DNA of 64,000 bases, from contig CM035355.1 in the NCBI GenBank assembly GCA_020137815.1, positions 6,739,097-6,803,096 on the forward strand, written 5' to 3'. Shown here piece by piece: positions 46,423 to 57,700 of this stretch. The position numbers and the translations under genes were made by a program. Numbering within the stretch: position 1 is the stretch's first letter; every line of letters begins with the position of its first letter. The notes under the pieces are model-generated. The model was not told the DNA's origin, did not search any database, and saw nothing but the letters and a program-made list of their open reading frames with translations. Origin of the DNA: Hormiphora californensis. Its lineage: Eukaryota > Ctenophora > Tentaculata > Cydippida > Pleurobrachiidae.

Positions 46423-49400
46423 ATGGGAGTGACTGGTCTATGGAGGCTGATTGAGAAGACTGGGAGACCTGTATCCCTGGGCCACCTTGCAGATAAGAGG
46501 CTAGCTGTGGATATGAGTATCTGGATGAATCATATGATCAAGGGTGGACGGGATCGAAATGGTAAGCGATCTGGGAAGGTAGAAATGGCTAGCGATATGT
46601 GAGGGTACTGGGTAGAAATGGTAAGCGATCTGGGAGGGTAGAAATGGCTAGCGATATATGTGAGGGTACTGGGTAGAAATGGTAAGCGATCTGGGAGGGT
46701 AGAAATGGCTAGCGATATATGTGAGGGTACTGGGTAGAAATGGTAAGCGATCTGGGAGGGTAGAAATGGCTAGCGATATATGTGAGGGTACTGGGTAGAA
46801 ATGGTAAGCGATCTGGGAGGGTAGAAATGGCTAGCGATATATGTGAGGGTACTGGGTAGAAATGGTAAGCGATCTGGGAGGGTAGAAATGGCTAGCGATA
46901 TATGTGAGGGTACTGGGTAGAAATGGTAAGCGATCTGGGAGGGTAGAAATGGCTAGCGATATATGTGAGGGTACTGGGTAGAAATGGTAAGCGATCTGGG
47001 AGGGTGGAAATGGTAAGCGGGATAGTTGATCTGGGAGGGTGGAACTGATGTCTGATATTGGAGTTGGGAGGGTAGAACTGGGATCTTGATTCTTGGGGTG
47101 GCTAATGGCCATGGGGGAGATGTCATAACATAGCAGAAAGGGTAAATATGGGAGTGCCGGAGTGAGAGATAAACTAAAGAGAGGGACTAGAAAGAGAGAG
47201 AAAAAAGAGGGGGAGAGAGACAGTAAGACTAGCTTCTGTTGTATTTATCTGTCACTGCACCTGTTGCTCACTGACGTCACGCTTTCTCTTTCTTCCGACC
47301 CAATCTTTAGCTTTCTCCCGACCCAATCTTTAGCTTTCTTCCGACCCAATCTTTAGCTTTCTCCCGACCCAATCTTTAGCTTTCTTCCGACCCAATCTTT
47401 AGCTTTCTATCGACCCAATCTTTAGCTTTCTCCCGATCCAATCTTTAGCTTTCTTCCGGCCCTTTTTATCAGATTTTTCGGGGAATTTCTCTCTCCCGAT
47501 CTTTAGCCACATCACCCACCTCAAGATTATTCTATCTATCTCTAAGAGGGCTCTAAAATTATTCTCTCCTATCCCCTTCTTCCCTAACTTCCTAACCCTC
47601 CCTCTCCTCCCAGGTAATCGACTAGAGAACATCCACCTGACATCTCTATACCACCGAATCTGCAAACTCCTCTTTCACCGCGTCAAACCAGTCTTTGTGT
47701 TTGATGGGCAGGTACCACTGATAAAACGGCAAACAACAGCAAAACGGCGTCAACTCCGAAACCATGCTGTTCAAAACGCAACATCTCTACAACGAGAGAA
47801 AATGAAAGTTAACCTCCGATTATTGGCAGTAGCTGAAGCCATGGGTAAAGCCCCTCCTTCTAATCTTGTAAAACCTGTAGCCCCTGAAAAGGACATGTTT
47901 TACCTTCAGCCCCTTCAAAACACTGAGGCTGCAGCGGAAGACAATGATGATGATGACGAAGATGAGGGTGATGGAAAAGTAGCAGGAATGTTATCTCGAC
48001 AACAACACAAACTAGATCCTGAAAGTGCTGATTTCCGTTCCCTACCCCCTGAGATGCAACACGAGCTCCTCTTAGAGCACGTTGAGTGGATGAAACAGCA
48101 GGCTAAAGCAGCATCTCACTCCGCAGCAGTGTCCTCTGACTCCTTCTCAACCCACCAAATTGACCATGTAGTAGCAAGGAACAAGATCGCGGAACGGATA
48201 GGTGAGCTGAGGAAGGTGCTGAAACGGGGCGGGAAGGAGCGGCAGGGGGACTACGATGTTCAAATCTTGAAATGTGGGGATGATAGTGAGATCGTGTTTA
48301 CTAAACAAATCAGTAATGTGAAGTTTAGTGTGTTAGACACAAGGGGAAAGAATAAGAGACGGAGGGTCAAGAGTAGCTCTCCTAAAAAGAAAGATCCAGC
48401 AGAAAAAGAAGAGGAAGATGTTGAGGTAAAGAAGGAAGATAGTGCTGCTGAGATGCGGAAACTCCTCTTCTCTTCAACCATATCTGAATCATCATCCTCT
48501 TCAGATCGAGATGATAATTGTGGAAATGATTTCGATAGTGACAGGGTAACACGGAACACTCTGGGATTATCCACTGGTCATCCAGGAACCTTTCTAAACC
48601 CCTACCACCACAAGAAGTCCAATAAGAAGAGAGAGGAGGAGGACCCGTATGATATCAGCAGCAGTGATGGTAGTGATTTAGATGATGTAACTGTGATTTC
48701 TCAAACTGTGAAAACAACCGTGCCTCCCCCGAGTAGTGAGTCTTCAAAAGCATCGTGTACACCAGTGAAACCACCATCCCCAGCAGTTGTAGAAGAACAG
48801 GCACATCAGAAAAAGTCCACACCACCATTACCAACTGGGAACCCACCTCTACCAACTGGGAACCACTTACCAATTCCTCCTTCCCCAGCAACAACCACAG
48901 TACAAAACACTGGAAACCAATCATCATCACCATCTTTACCAGGGGTTGTTAGACAGGTAATGGGAGTTGTTAAAGAGCGAGTTAGGGGTGTTGTCAGTCC
49001 CCGTAGAGGGCTATCTGATGTCGCTGCTCTAAAGGAGGAAGAAAGGAAACCCATTGAAATTTACCCGGAGAAACAAGATTTAAAGGCTCCTAAAACACCT
49101 CCCAAAACAACTCAGCCCCAACCAAGTCCACAAAAAGGTCTTAACTCTCCAACTAAAGGGACATCCCCAAATCTGTTATCGGAGATATCAGGTAAAAGAC
49201 TGGAGGATCTGCATGGGGACCTGGCTGAAGAGTTGGACTCGCTTAGAAAGGAACACAGACAGGAGATGGCCAAAACCGAAACGGTAAGGTTATGTCAACT
49301 GTTCCATATTTGTCTGTCTGTGCAATGTATCCCGGATGTGTATGTCTGTATTTTTAGTGTAATTGGTGCGTGCAGAGAATAGTATGCCCTGCATTTACAA

Positions 49401-50370
49401 TTAGACACATGTGTAATATGTACATGGGTTTTATCCGTATTTGATCAACTGTATAACGGATAATCTCCCTCCCCACTCTCTCCTACTAACCCCCTCTCCA
49501 GTCTCTCCTACTAACCCCCTCTCCACTCTCTCCTACTAACCCCCTCTTCTTTCCGCTTAGGTAGATAGAGGTATGATAGCGGACATCAAGAAACTCCTCC
49601 AAATGTTTGGACTGCCATATATGGTAGCACCAGGCGAGGCCGAGGCACAATGTGCCACTCTCTGTAATCTATCTCTATGTGATGGCGTGATAACAGACGA
49701 TAGTGATATCTTCCTCTTCGGTGACGTCTCAGTTTACAAGGATGTCTTCAAAAAAGATCGGGATATCATGGAATTTTCATCGGCTGGAATTCAGAACAAT
49801 CTTGGGTTAAGTCGGGATCAACTGATAGACCTTGCCCAGATTGTGGGCAGTGATTATTGTGCTGGAATAACTGGTATGGGCTGTGCAATTGGACATGATC
49901 TCCTCTCAACACACGGTTCTATCACCCACTTCCTCTCTTTATCACGTCCTTCTAAATACTCCAGATTTAGTTTTGAGGGCCTACCCAACACTGCTGCGGT
50001 AGAGGCCTACCTAAAACCAAATGTGGACAATACTGGTGAAGCCTTCAGTTGGAGAGAGCCAGATGTGGATCAGATAGTGGGGTATCTGGGTAGGCAGTTG
50101 AGTTGGAGTGGGGAGAAAGTGAGAACTGATCTAGCGCCTGTTTTGAAGGAGTTGAGGAGTGAGCAGACTAGAATTACACAGTTTGTTAAGGTTAAACCTG
50201 TTCCTAAAAGTGAGGTGGTCAAGAAGAAACCTGTTTCTAAAAGTGAGGTTGTGAGGAAGAAAGGTGTGGCTAAAAAGGGAAGGGGTGGAGGGGGACGAGG
50301 AAGGAAGGCTACCCAGCCTCCACTTGAAAAGAGAGCCAGGGTTATAAGTAGTGAAAGTGAATCCGACTGA
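46423..50370 (+). CDS. ERCC5: XPG/Rad2 family DNA repair endonuclease
   Basis: Exons 46423-46561, 47614-49283 and 49561-50370 join in phase to 872 residues. The N domain starts 'MGVTGLWRLIEKTGRPVS', with 'LAVDMSIWMN' and 'KPVFVFDGQVPLIKRQTT'. Exon 2 then carries ~430 residues of charged low-complexity spacer, as in XPG. The I domain has 'YMVAPGEAEAQCA', 'DGVITDDSDIFLFG' and 'QIVGSDYCAGITGMG', the acidic metal-binding residues. 'QTRITQFV' near the end is a candidate PCNA-binding box, followed by a basic Lys/Arg/Gly tail and nuclear signals. XPG cuts 3' of the lesion in nucleotide excision repair. Introns 1 and 2 contain splice-site-bearing repeats. An acceptor TTTTTGTTCTTAG lies 22 nt before the ATG. 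Confidence 0.93.
46561..47030. repeat. 61 bp minisatellite repeating the ERCC5 intron 1 donor
   Basis: Seven to eight direct copies at 61 bp steps (GGTAAGCGAT at 46561, 46620, 46681, 46742, 46803, 46864, 46925 and 46986). Each repeats the exon/intron junction 'GAAATGgtaagcgatctggg' plus a 'ggctagcgatatatgtgagg' half. Confidence 0.9.
47290..47460. repeat. 24 bp acceptor-like repeat near the 3' end of ERCC5 intron 1
   Basis: Seven units of 'ccgacccaatctttagcttt'. Each gives a pyrimidine-rich tract ending in TTTAG, resembling the true acceptor. Confidence 0.8.
49470..49560. repeat. Repeated branch-point/polypyrimidine block at the 3' end of ERCC5 intron 2
   Basis: Three copies of 'tctcctactaaccccctct', each with a consensus branch site TACTAAC, the first ending in CAG, immediately before the used acceptor CCGCTTAG. 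Confidence 0.8.
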
Positions 50371-50507
50371 GTGAAATGTGTGATCGATTTGAAACTGATT
50401 TTGATTAACTTATTTCATCACTTTTTTAACAAGTTTTACTGTTTTAGTACAACATTTCGTTTTGATTTAATCGATTCTAATTTCTAACCCTTTCCTATGT
50501 TATAGCA

Positions 50508-51029
50508 ATGGGTCGGTTACAACTGGAATTACACCCTGCTAAACACGTTCACTACACAGTATTCAGAGAAGTTACCAACGCTCCCGCTCTCCTCTCCCTC
50601 ATCAAATCGGGAAAATGTGCTTCTCTCCTTCTCAACGAATCAAACCTTGTATCTCCATTTCACCTTGGGGTTGCGATAAACAAGGCTTTATCAGCAGAAG
50701 CCAGTGGTAAAATGAAGTCCCGGTCAGTCATGACGGAAATTGTGTTGTGTCTCAGTTTGGTGAACGGAATTAGCCAAAGTTTGAACACATTTGGACTGAA
50801 GCCAGATACAAAAGGAATTGTTGCCGTTACTATTGGAGAGAGTGAGGTCGAGATTCAGGGACAGATTGATGAATTAAAGGGTCAGGTAGAGGGAGTTGTA
50901 ATTGCAGAGGAGGATAGTTTTGGGTATGTAGAGAGTGAGGTATGCAGAGTGTACGGGGTGACAAAGGAGGAACAATTAGTAGATAGTTTAGAGGGTGCGG
51001 TGGTCATGAAAATTGCCACCAAAATCTGA
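50508..51029 (+). CDS. TPRKB: TPRKB/CGI121, KEOPS complex subunit
   Basis: A single exon of 173 residues, the family's length. 'FREVTNAPALLSLIKSGK', 'LVSPFHLGVAINKALSAEAS' and 'GKMKSRSVMTEIVLCLS' match CGI121/TPRKB (human '[20 protein letters not shown]'). It binds TP53RK in the KEOPS complex, which makes the t6A modification of tRNA. It starts 137 bp after the ERCC5 stop on the same strand, and the ATG lies 2 nt after TTCCTATGTTATAG, a good 3' splice site with no upstream exon visible. Confidence 0.88.
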   Translation: MGRLQLELHPAKHVHYTVFREVTNAPALLSLIKSGKCASLLLNESNLVSPFHLGVAINKALSAEASGKMKSRSVMTEIVLCLSLVNGISQSLNTFGLKPDTKGIVAVTIGESEVEIQGQIDELKGQVEGVVIAEEDSFGYVESEVCRVYGVTKEEQLVDSLEGAVVMKIATKI

Positions 51030-51715
51030 TGGCTGTCCACAAAACTGTTTCTGTTTTGGTTTCGATATTTGTTCAGTTTGTGTGTACTGTGCCCCACTTT
51101 GTGTCACATCAGAGTTTGTGAGTTGATGGTGGAGCGCGCGTTGACACAGCTCATGACTTTTCCGCGCGCCGAGAAGTTTTGGCGTAAAGTGGGCGTTTTT
51201 CTTGAATATGAGTATTTTATCCTCTTAATTAACTTATTCGCTTTCATAAAACTGAGTGTTTATCATATGTGTCGCCCTCTCAAGTCGAAACAAGATCAAA
51301 ATTTGCCATTAATTCCATCATCCCACATCCACGTTCGTTATCCCGTATTGCATCTGGATTTAGCAGAAGTGCGCGCGAACCACTTCACAAGATTCACCTC
51401 GCGCCCTCCGTCAGACTCAGAAATTACGTAACATTTCAGTGTGTACAACTGATGAAAAGCTGTGCAGATTGTCATAAAATAACGAACAGATACACACACA
51501 AGAACTGAAAACCGTTGAAATAATGTTAGAACGAGAGAGATATGATGGTATGTACAAATGGTAAAACGTCACAGTGTCACTACAAAGGTGTTAGCTCTCA
51601 AATACAACTTGCCCGCAAAACTGAATCAAATCAACAACACTACTACAATAACTGTCCCCCATTTAATTATCAATTCAATAACATTAATTAATTTAAAACC
51701 ACTACCCCATCATCA
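51030..51715. other. Intergenic region between convergent TPRKB and HSPA13
   Basis: About 690 bp with 'gcgcgcg' patches near 51133-51165 and an AT-rich right half. No gene recognised; serves as two 3' flanks. Confidence 0.4.
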
Positions 51716-54700
51716 CTACAAACTAATCTTTCTAACATTCGTCTTGACCTCAAGAGCAGCAACTTGTAAAGGCCACGAATGTGATTCAATCCCCGCTTGG
51801 AGTGCTACCCCAGTACACACTGCCAGTTCAGGATCAATACTAGTGTTCAGTTCTTTGCCATCAAAATATTCAGATATTATCTCGCGTATACGAGGTATCC
51901 GAGTACTACCACCGACTAGCACAATGTCACTGATGTCAGAGCGTTTCAGTTCTGCGTATTTGAGAGTCGCTTCTATTGGCTCCAAGACCTGGGGGAGGGG
52001 AGAAATAGGCTTTACAACTTTTGAAATACTAGAAAATCAAAGAAGAATCACAGGAAATGAAAGTTAGAATAAGATATTATTGTCGGTTTGAGCCCGACCC
52101 TCGCAAGACATTTTTCTAATTTCCCACTCTCAGATCTCATTCACGAAATGAAAGTTGTAATACCTTATCAAAAAGATGTTTATTGATACTTTCAAAGTCA
52201 TCTTTAGTAACAGACAGGGTAACCCTAATTGGTGTCTGTCCCTTTCCACCTTGTAATGACATGTTGACTTCAACTGTGTCCCTTTTACTAAGGTCTAACT
52301 TTATCCTCTCACATTCCTCTCTCAGAACCTAGGCAGGGTTTGGGGATCTAGGAACTTGGTTACTAGGCAGGATTGGGGTCTAGGAACTTGGTTAGGCAGG
52401 GTTGGGGGTCTAGGAACTTGGTTAGGCAGGGTTGGGGGTCTAGGAACTTGGTTAGGCAGGGTTGGGGTTCTAGGAACTTGGTTACAAGAAGGTAGAGCTT
52501 TCTATGGTATACAAAGTTGGGGGTTGAAGGAAAATGTGATACATCCTTCCATGGCGTACAAAAATGGAGGATGGAAGCTAAAATTAGGAATTGAAATTTT
52601 ACCTGGTGATCAATATCAGATAGAGCTGATTGTTCAACACCAAACTCCGTACGGGCCCTTTCTAACAAGTGTTGGTATAGGACTTCATTAAAGTCCTGAC
52701 CTCCCAACCTGTTGTTTCCTGATGGTGGGAGAGATTTGTTGGAAAGTAGAAAAGGCTTGAAAACAGCCAGTAGGGGAAATGTGGCCTAAAGGGCGGAAGA
52801 CACTGTGAATTTGTGTGTGTCTGTACATTCACAGTTCACTTGCTTGTCAACACTGGACACATGTGTGTAGTTACTACACTGTAGTACACCTTACCAAAGA
52901 TAGTGGAGGTGAGGTATCATCAGTCCTCAAATTAATTTGTTTAAAGTAGTGTTGAAAAGTTTGAAACTTTTCAACACTACTTTAAACAAATTAATTTGAG
53001 GACTGATGATGTAGATTCTATCAACGAAAGTACTTTCCCAAATCCGATTGTCGTCACTTCGTTACCTCACCTCCCCTACCTTGTTTCAACCAAACCCCGG
53101 GGTAATGGACGACCGGAGCTAAATTATGATGGCACACTGACTAGGAGGGAAGCCCTTGCACCCAACCCTTGTCTTCACCTTACCAAAGACTAGCAAGTCA
53201 AATAGCTGATTTGGGCTCTCCAACACAGAGGGGGTGTTAGGGAAGCCCTTCAATACAAGTATTTATGCTATGCCAAGTACATATTATATCGTAAATACTA
53301 CAACTTCAGCTACTAGAAAGATCAAGAGTCACATCCAAAATTATACACACATTATCTTCAAGATCAAGAAACACACAGTACCTGCAAGAGCGACGGTTGC
53401 AAACATGGGTCCGTTAGTAAAAAGAAGAGAGACATCTGATGTACCACCACCAATATCCACTACCATCACATAGGCAGACTCTGCAGGAGAGGGGGGAGTT
53501 AGTAATTTGGTTCTCCAGCCCTCTTGGGCATACACGCAGTGTAGGGCGGAAATGGAGAAATATAGAGAAAGAAAGGGAGAGAAAGGAAAAGTAATAACTT
53601 GCCAATAGTATAATGTTCAATACATTCTGTACAATGCAACTGTATACAATTAATGTACAGTCTGTGTAACTGTACTGTGAACTGTGTAATTGTGCAGCAC
53701 TGTGTGTATGTAAGCCCAGAAAGGAATGTTTTCTTGGCACACAACACTGGAGTATTTAACGTGAGCACACTTCTTAAAAATATAGGAACTAAGTTTAAAA
53801 GTATGTTAGAGGGTCGAGCAAGATAAAAAGTGTGAATATAGGATAGTCATATTAGGACTCACCATCTTTTTTGTGAAGCCCATAAGCCATGGCAGCTGCA
53901 GTAGGTTCGCTGATAATCTTCTTGATCTTCAACCCGGCCAGTTTACCAGCTTGGGCTGTATAGTTTCTCTGTTCCTGTAAAAGAGGACGTGTTGCTGGAT
54001 GTTACTGACCGTATTTCGAATGACTAAATCGGTAAACTGATTAAATAAAAACATAATTTCTCATTCCAACTAGTTCGACAGATTCTGTGACAGAAGAAGA
54101 AGACATGTCATATTGAGGGTAGAATTTGAAACCTGTAAATACACGATCCAACAACCAACTACCCCTCCTCATTCCCCTACCTCCCACACCACCCGCCCCA
54201 AAAACTATCACTGTGAACCTCCTAGTATACCTCATCAAAGTCAGCAGGTACACTCATAACTCCCATGTTAATGGCTGATTCAATACGCTTCTCTGCTGTA
54301 GCTCTCAATTCTTTCAGGATTTCTAAAATCGGGTAGAAGAACGGGTACAATTAGAAAGAACTAAAACTATGAAAAAGTTAAATGTTTACAATGAACTATG
54401 AAGTATCATGAATGAGATATAATCACGATGAAGTAAGAAGTATAAAATTCACCTGCCCCAATGTCCTCTGGTTTTAGCATTCGCTCCTCCCCGTTATCGA
54501 ACTTGATGTAGAAGTAGGGTTTCTCCTGAAGTCGTGTCAGTTTGAAACTGTACAAATTCTGCAACTCGTCCAACTCCGCCTGAAACAAGAATTGTAATGC
54601 CATCGATACGGTATGTGTCGAAAAAAGTAAATTTTCTTAATTTCCATGCAACAGATCGTTACACCAAACCGCTGACAAATGTTTGTTAGAACTTTTATTT

Positions 54701-57700
54701 GGGTATCACGGAAGATGCTTGATACGAAATAACCCCTCTTCGTAACCAAGGAAGATGCCCGACTCTTAGTACCGGTTTCAGGACAAGTACCTTTGTCCGT
54801 TACTATAGAGTTCACACCAGTAACATCGTATTTCTTTTGCCATTAGTTTTTATCGAGAGCGTAGTTCTTTTTTGACATTTTATCGGAAAACTCATCCTTT
54901 TGTTCATAAGATATAACAATTGTTTTGAAACTGATTTAGCATGGTAATACGTTTATATGCTTCAAAGACTATAGATAAACCGGGGCTAAACCATTTATTG
55001 AGTAGCCTAGTCAGACCTGGGTCATTGAAGCTGAAGCCTAATAAACGGATTTGCCACCTGGTTTAGAATGCTATTTCCTACTATAAAACCGTAGAGTTTT
55101 AGGAGACTCACCACCAGAAATCAAAACCAAGATGATTTTCTTCACTCTACTGATTGGAGTCTCCACGGCTCTAAATGCCGCTCCCGAGGTGCTTCAGTCT
55201 GCCCTGAGCAACCCTACCGCCTTCCGGGCCCTCTTTTCTGAGTACCAGGCTGCCGAAGGGAAGGAACTACGTCGAGGAGAGCAGAGGCTCCGAGCATCTA
55301 TCTTCCGAGCCAACATCCAGGAGATTGCTGCCCATGACGCTGAAGAGGCTGGATGGTCCCAGGAGCTGAACATGTTCGCTGATATGACTGAAGAAGAGAA
55401 GGCCAGCTATACTGGATTCAACGCCTCCGCTATGGTGAGCGATGACGCTGATGATGATGTTCGACCCGGACCCCAGCTCGGAGACCCTGCTGAGAAGGAC
55501 TGGAGGGGTGTTGCTGTGACCTCAATCAAGAACCAGGGCAACTGCGGATCTTGCTGGATCTTCTCCGGATTTGGAGCCCTCGAGGGACACTACAAGATCC
55601 AGGGAGGCAGTCTGACGGACTTTGCTGAGCAGGAGGGTCTCGACTGCATCAAGAGGGGTGGATGTAATGGTGGAATTATGAGTGATGTGTTTGACTGGCT
55701 GAAAAAGTCTGGCCGAGTTGGAGCTACCAAGGATATCCGATATACCGCCCGTCAGGGTTCCTGCAACTACAGCAACAAACCTAACGCCCTCACCGCCTTC
55801 AAAGTTACTGGTTACACCAACGCTAGGGGAGACAGTGCTCATGTTACCGCTCTTGCTACCTCAGGACCCCTGTCTGTTGGATACAGCGTTGCTAACGACT
55901 TCATGCGGTATAGGGGAGGAATTTACGACAACAGGAACTGTAACGGCGGAGGTCACGCCGTCGTCAGTGTTGGTTATACCAGCACATACTTCCGAATGAA
56001 GAACAGCTGGGGAACCCGATGGGGAGAGAGTGGATACTTCCGAATTGCCCGAGGAAACGTCTGTGGAATCACCAACATGGGATTCGCTCCCCGATTGTCT
56101 TCCAGCAGAATGAAAGAAGAGTGAGAAGATGATGATGGTAAGGAATGCCCCGAGGGATGGAAGATGTGTCCTGATGGCAAGTGCATTCATGTGCATTGGT
56201 TTTGTCAGTAATGATTAAGTTGTAGTTTAATTTTCTCGCAAAACTAATTCACCGTGTTTTACTATGCTTCAGTCAAACTTTTCAACACTACTTTAAACAA
56301 ATTAATTTGAGCAGGTAGATATGGTGATGTGACAGCCCCTATGGGCAGACCGAACGATATGGTAGTTATTCCAGTACGTCAAGAGGAGCTGACTCAGGCT
56401 GATTTGGATTGGTATGCGAGCCGGATCCTGACCATGGTCAAGTATGCAGGGATTCCTTCACCGGATTTAACCAGAAAGTTAGGGAGTAGCCCTGAGGATA
56501 TCAGGGAAATACCGACATCTTTCAATATCCACTCATCCCACACGAAACGTGATTTGGCATCTGTATTAGAAGATGTATTTATGTCGACCTTGCCACTTCT
56601 AAAGTACTTCCAACATCGTTTCAACGTCGAGAAGTCGCCTGAGTTGGAATTAAAGGAAGAAAGAGATGAACTGTTGAGAAAGAGTTTGGAGTTGCAGAAA
56701 AAAGAGGAGATATTGAGAGTTGAGATGGATGACCTGTTGAGAAAGACTGTTAGGTTACAAGAGCAGGTCATTGAGCTTCAGGACACTCAACTACATCGAG
56801 TAACCGAAACAGTGCAGAAAGATCTGCGCTCTTTCTCAACTGTCTTGACGCAGAATTGTAGGTCTGCTCTTGCACCGAAAAATATCAAGAAAGATGAAGG
56901 GAAAGCTCATGGCAAAAAAGTTGATTCGAGTCTAGATCCAGGCAGATCCAAAAATCTGATGGTGTTTGGTCTACCGGAAGTTGAGGCGGAATCTGAATCT
57001 GTGTTGAAATGTGAGATAGAGAATCTTTTGGCTGAGCTTGATGAGAAACCTATTGTTGTAGCTAAAAGGGTGGGTTTGAAACGGGAAGGAAGGGAGAGAC
57101 CCGTGATCGTGAAGCTACAGAGTAGAGAAATGCTGCTGAGCCTTCTCCAGAAGGCTAGGCAGTTGAAACAGTCCGAATCGTACTGCGGTGTATACTTGTC
57201 AAGAGATATGTCACTCGCAGAGAGAACGGAGAGGAGGGAACTCCACCTTACATTGAAGGAGTTAAGGGAATCAAATCCCGAAAGACAATTTCGGATACGG
57301 AAAGGAGCGATAAACTTTTCATAGACTATCTTTATAAACTGGACTCTTAAATGGACTCATATCTTTGATCAACCGTTTTTTGCCCACAAAAAGGGGCTGA
57401 TAATTTTATACATCAAACTGTGTAAATTATTATATAGATTTAATAAATAATAATAAATACTATGCTTGCGATACACAACGATTATCTGGGGGAAGGGTTG
57501 CATAGGGAACAAAGACTAGACACCATTTTAATACTTCGCTCACTCTCTTTTTCACAGTCCATAACCCTAATATCCAAACCAAATCAACCATGAAACTTCA
57601 ACCAATGTAACCACCTTCAGATGCTAAAGTAAAGTGGTGCAAGCACCCTGACAGTTATCTGCACTACCACGTCAGGGGCCGATACGAGTACAAAATCCTC

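Noticed and set aside
46831-47112. 93-codon minus-strand frame rich in Pro/Ser/His
   Set aside because: Antisense of the ERCC5 intron 1 minisatellite.
52996-53193. 65-codon plus-strand frame
   Set aside because: Lies in the palindromic insertion, without domain, acceptor or conserved context.
55522-55842. 106-codon minus-strand frame present in both cathepsin copies
   Set aside because: Its conservation is explained by the protease coding strand; no independent evidence.
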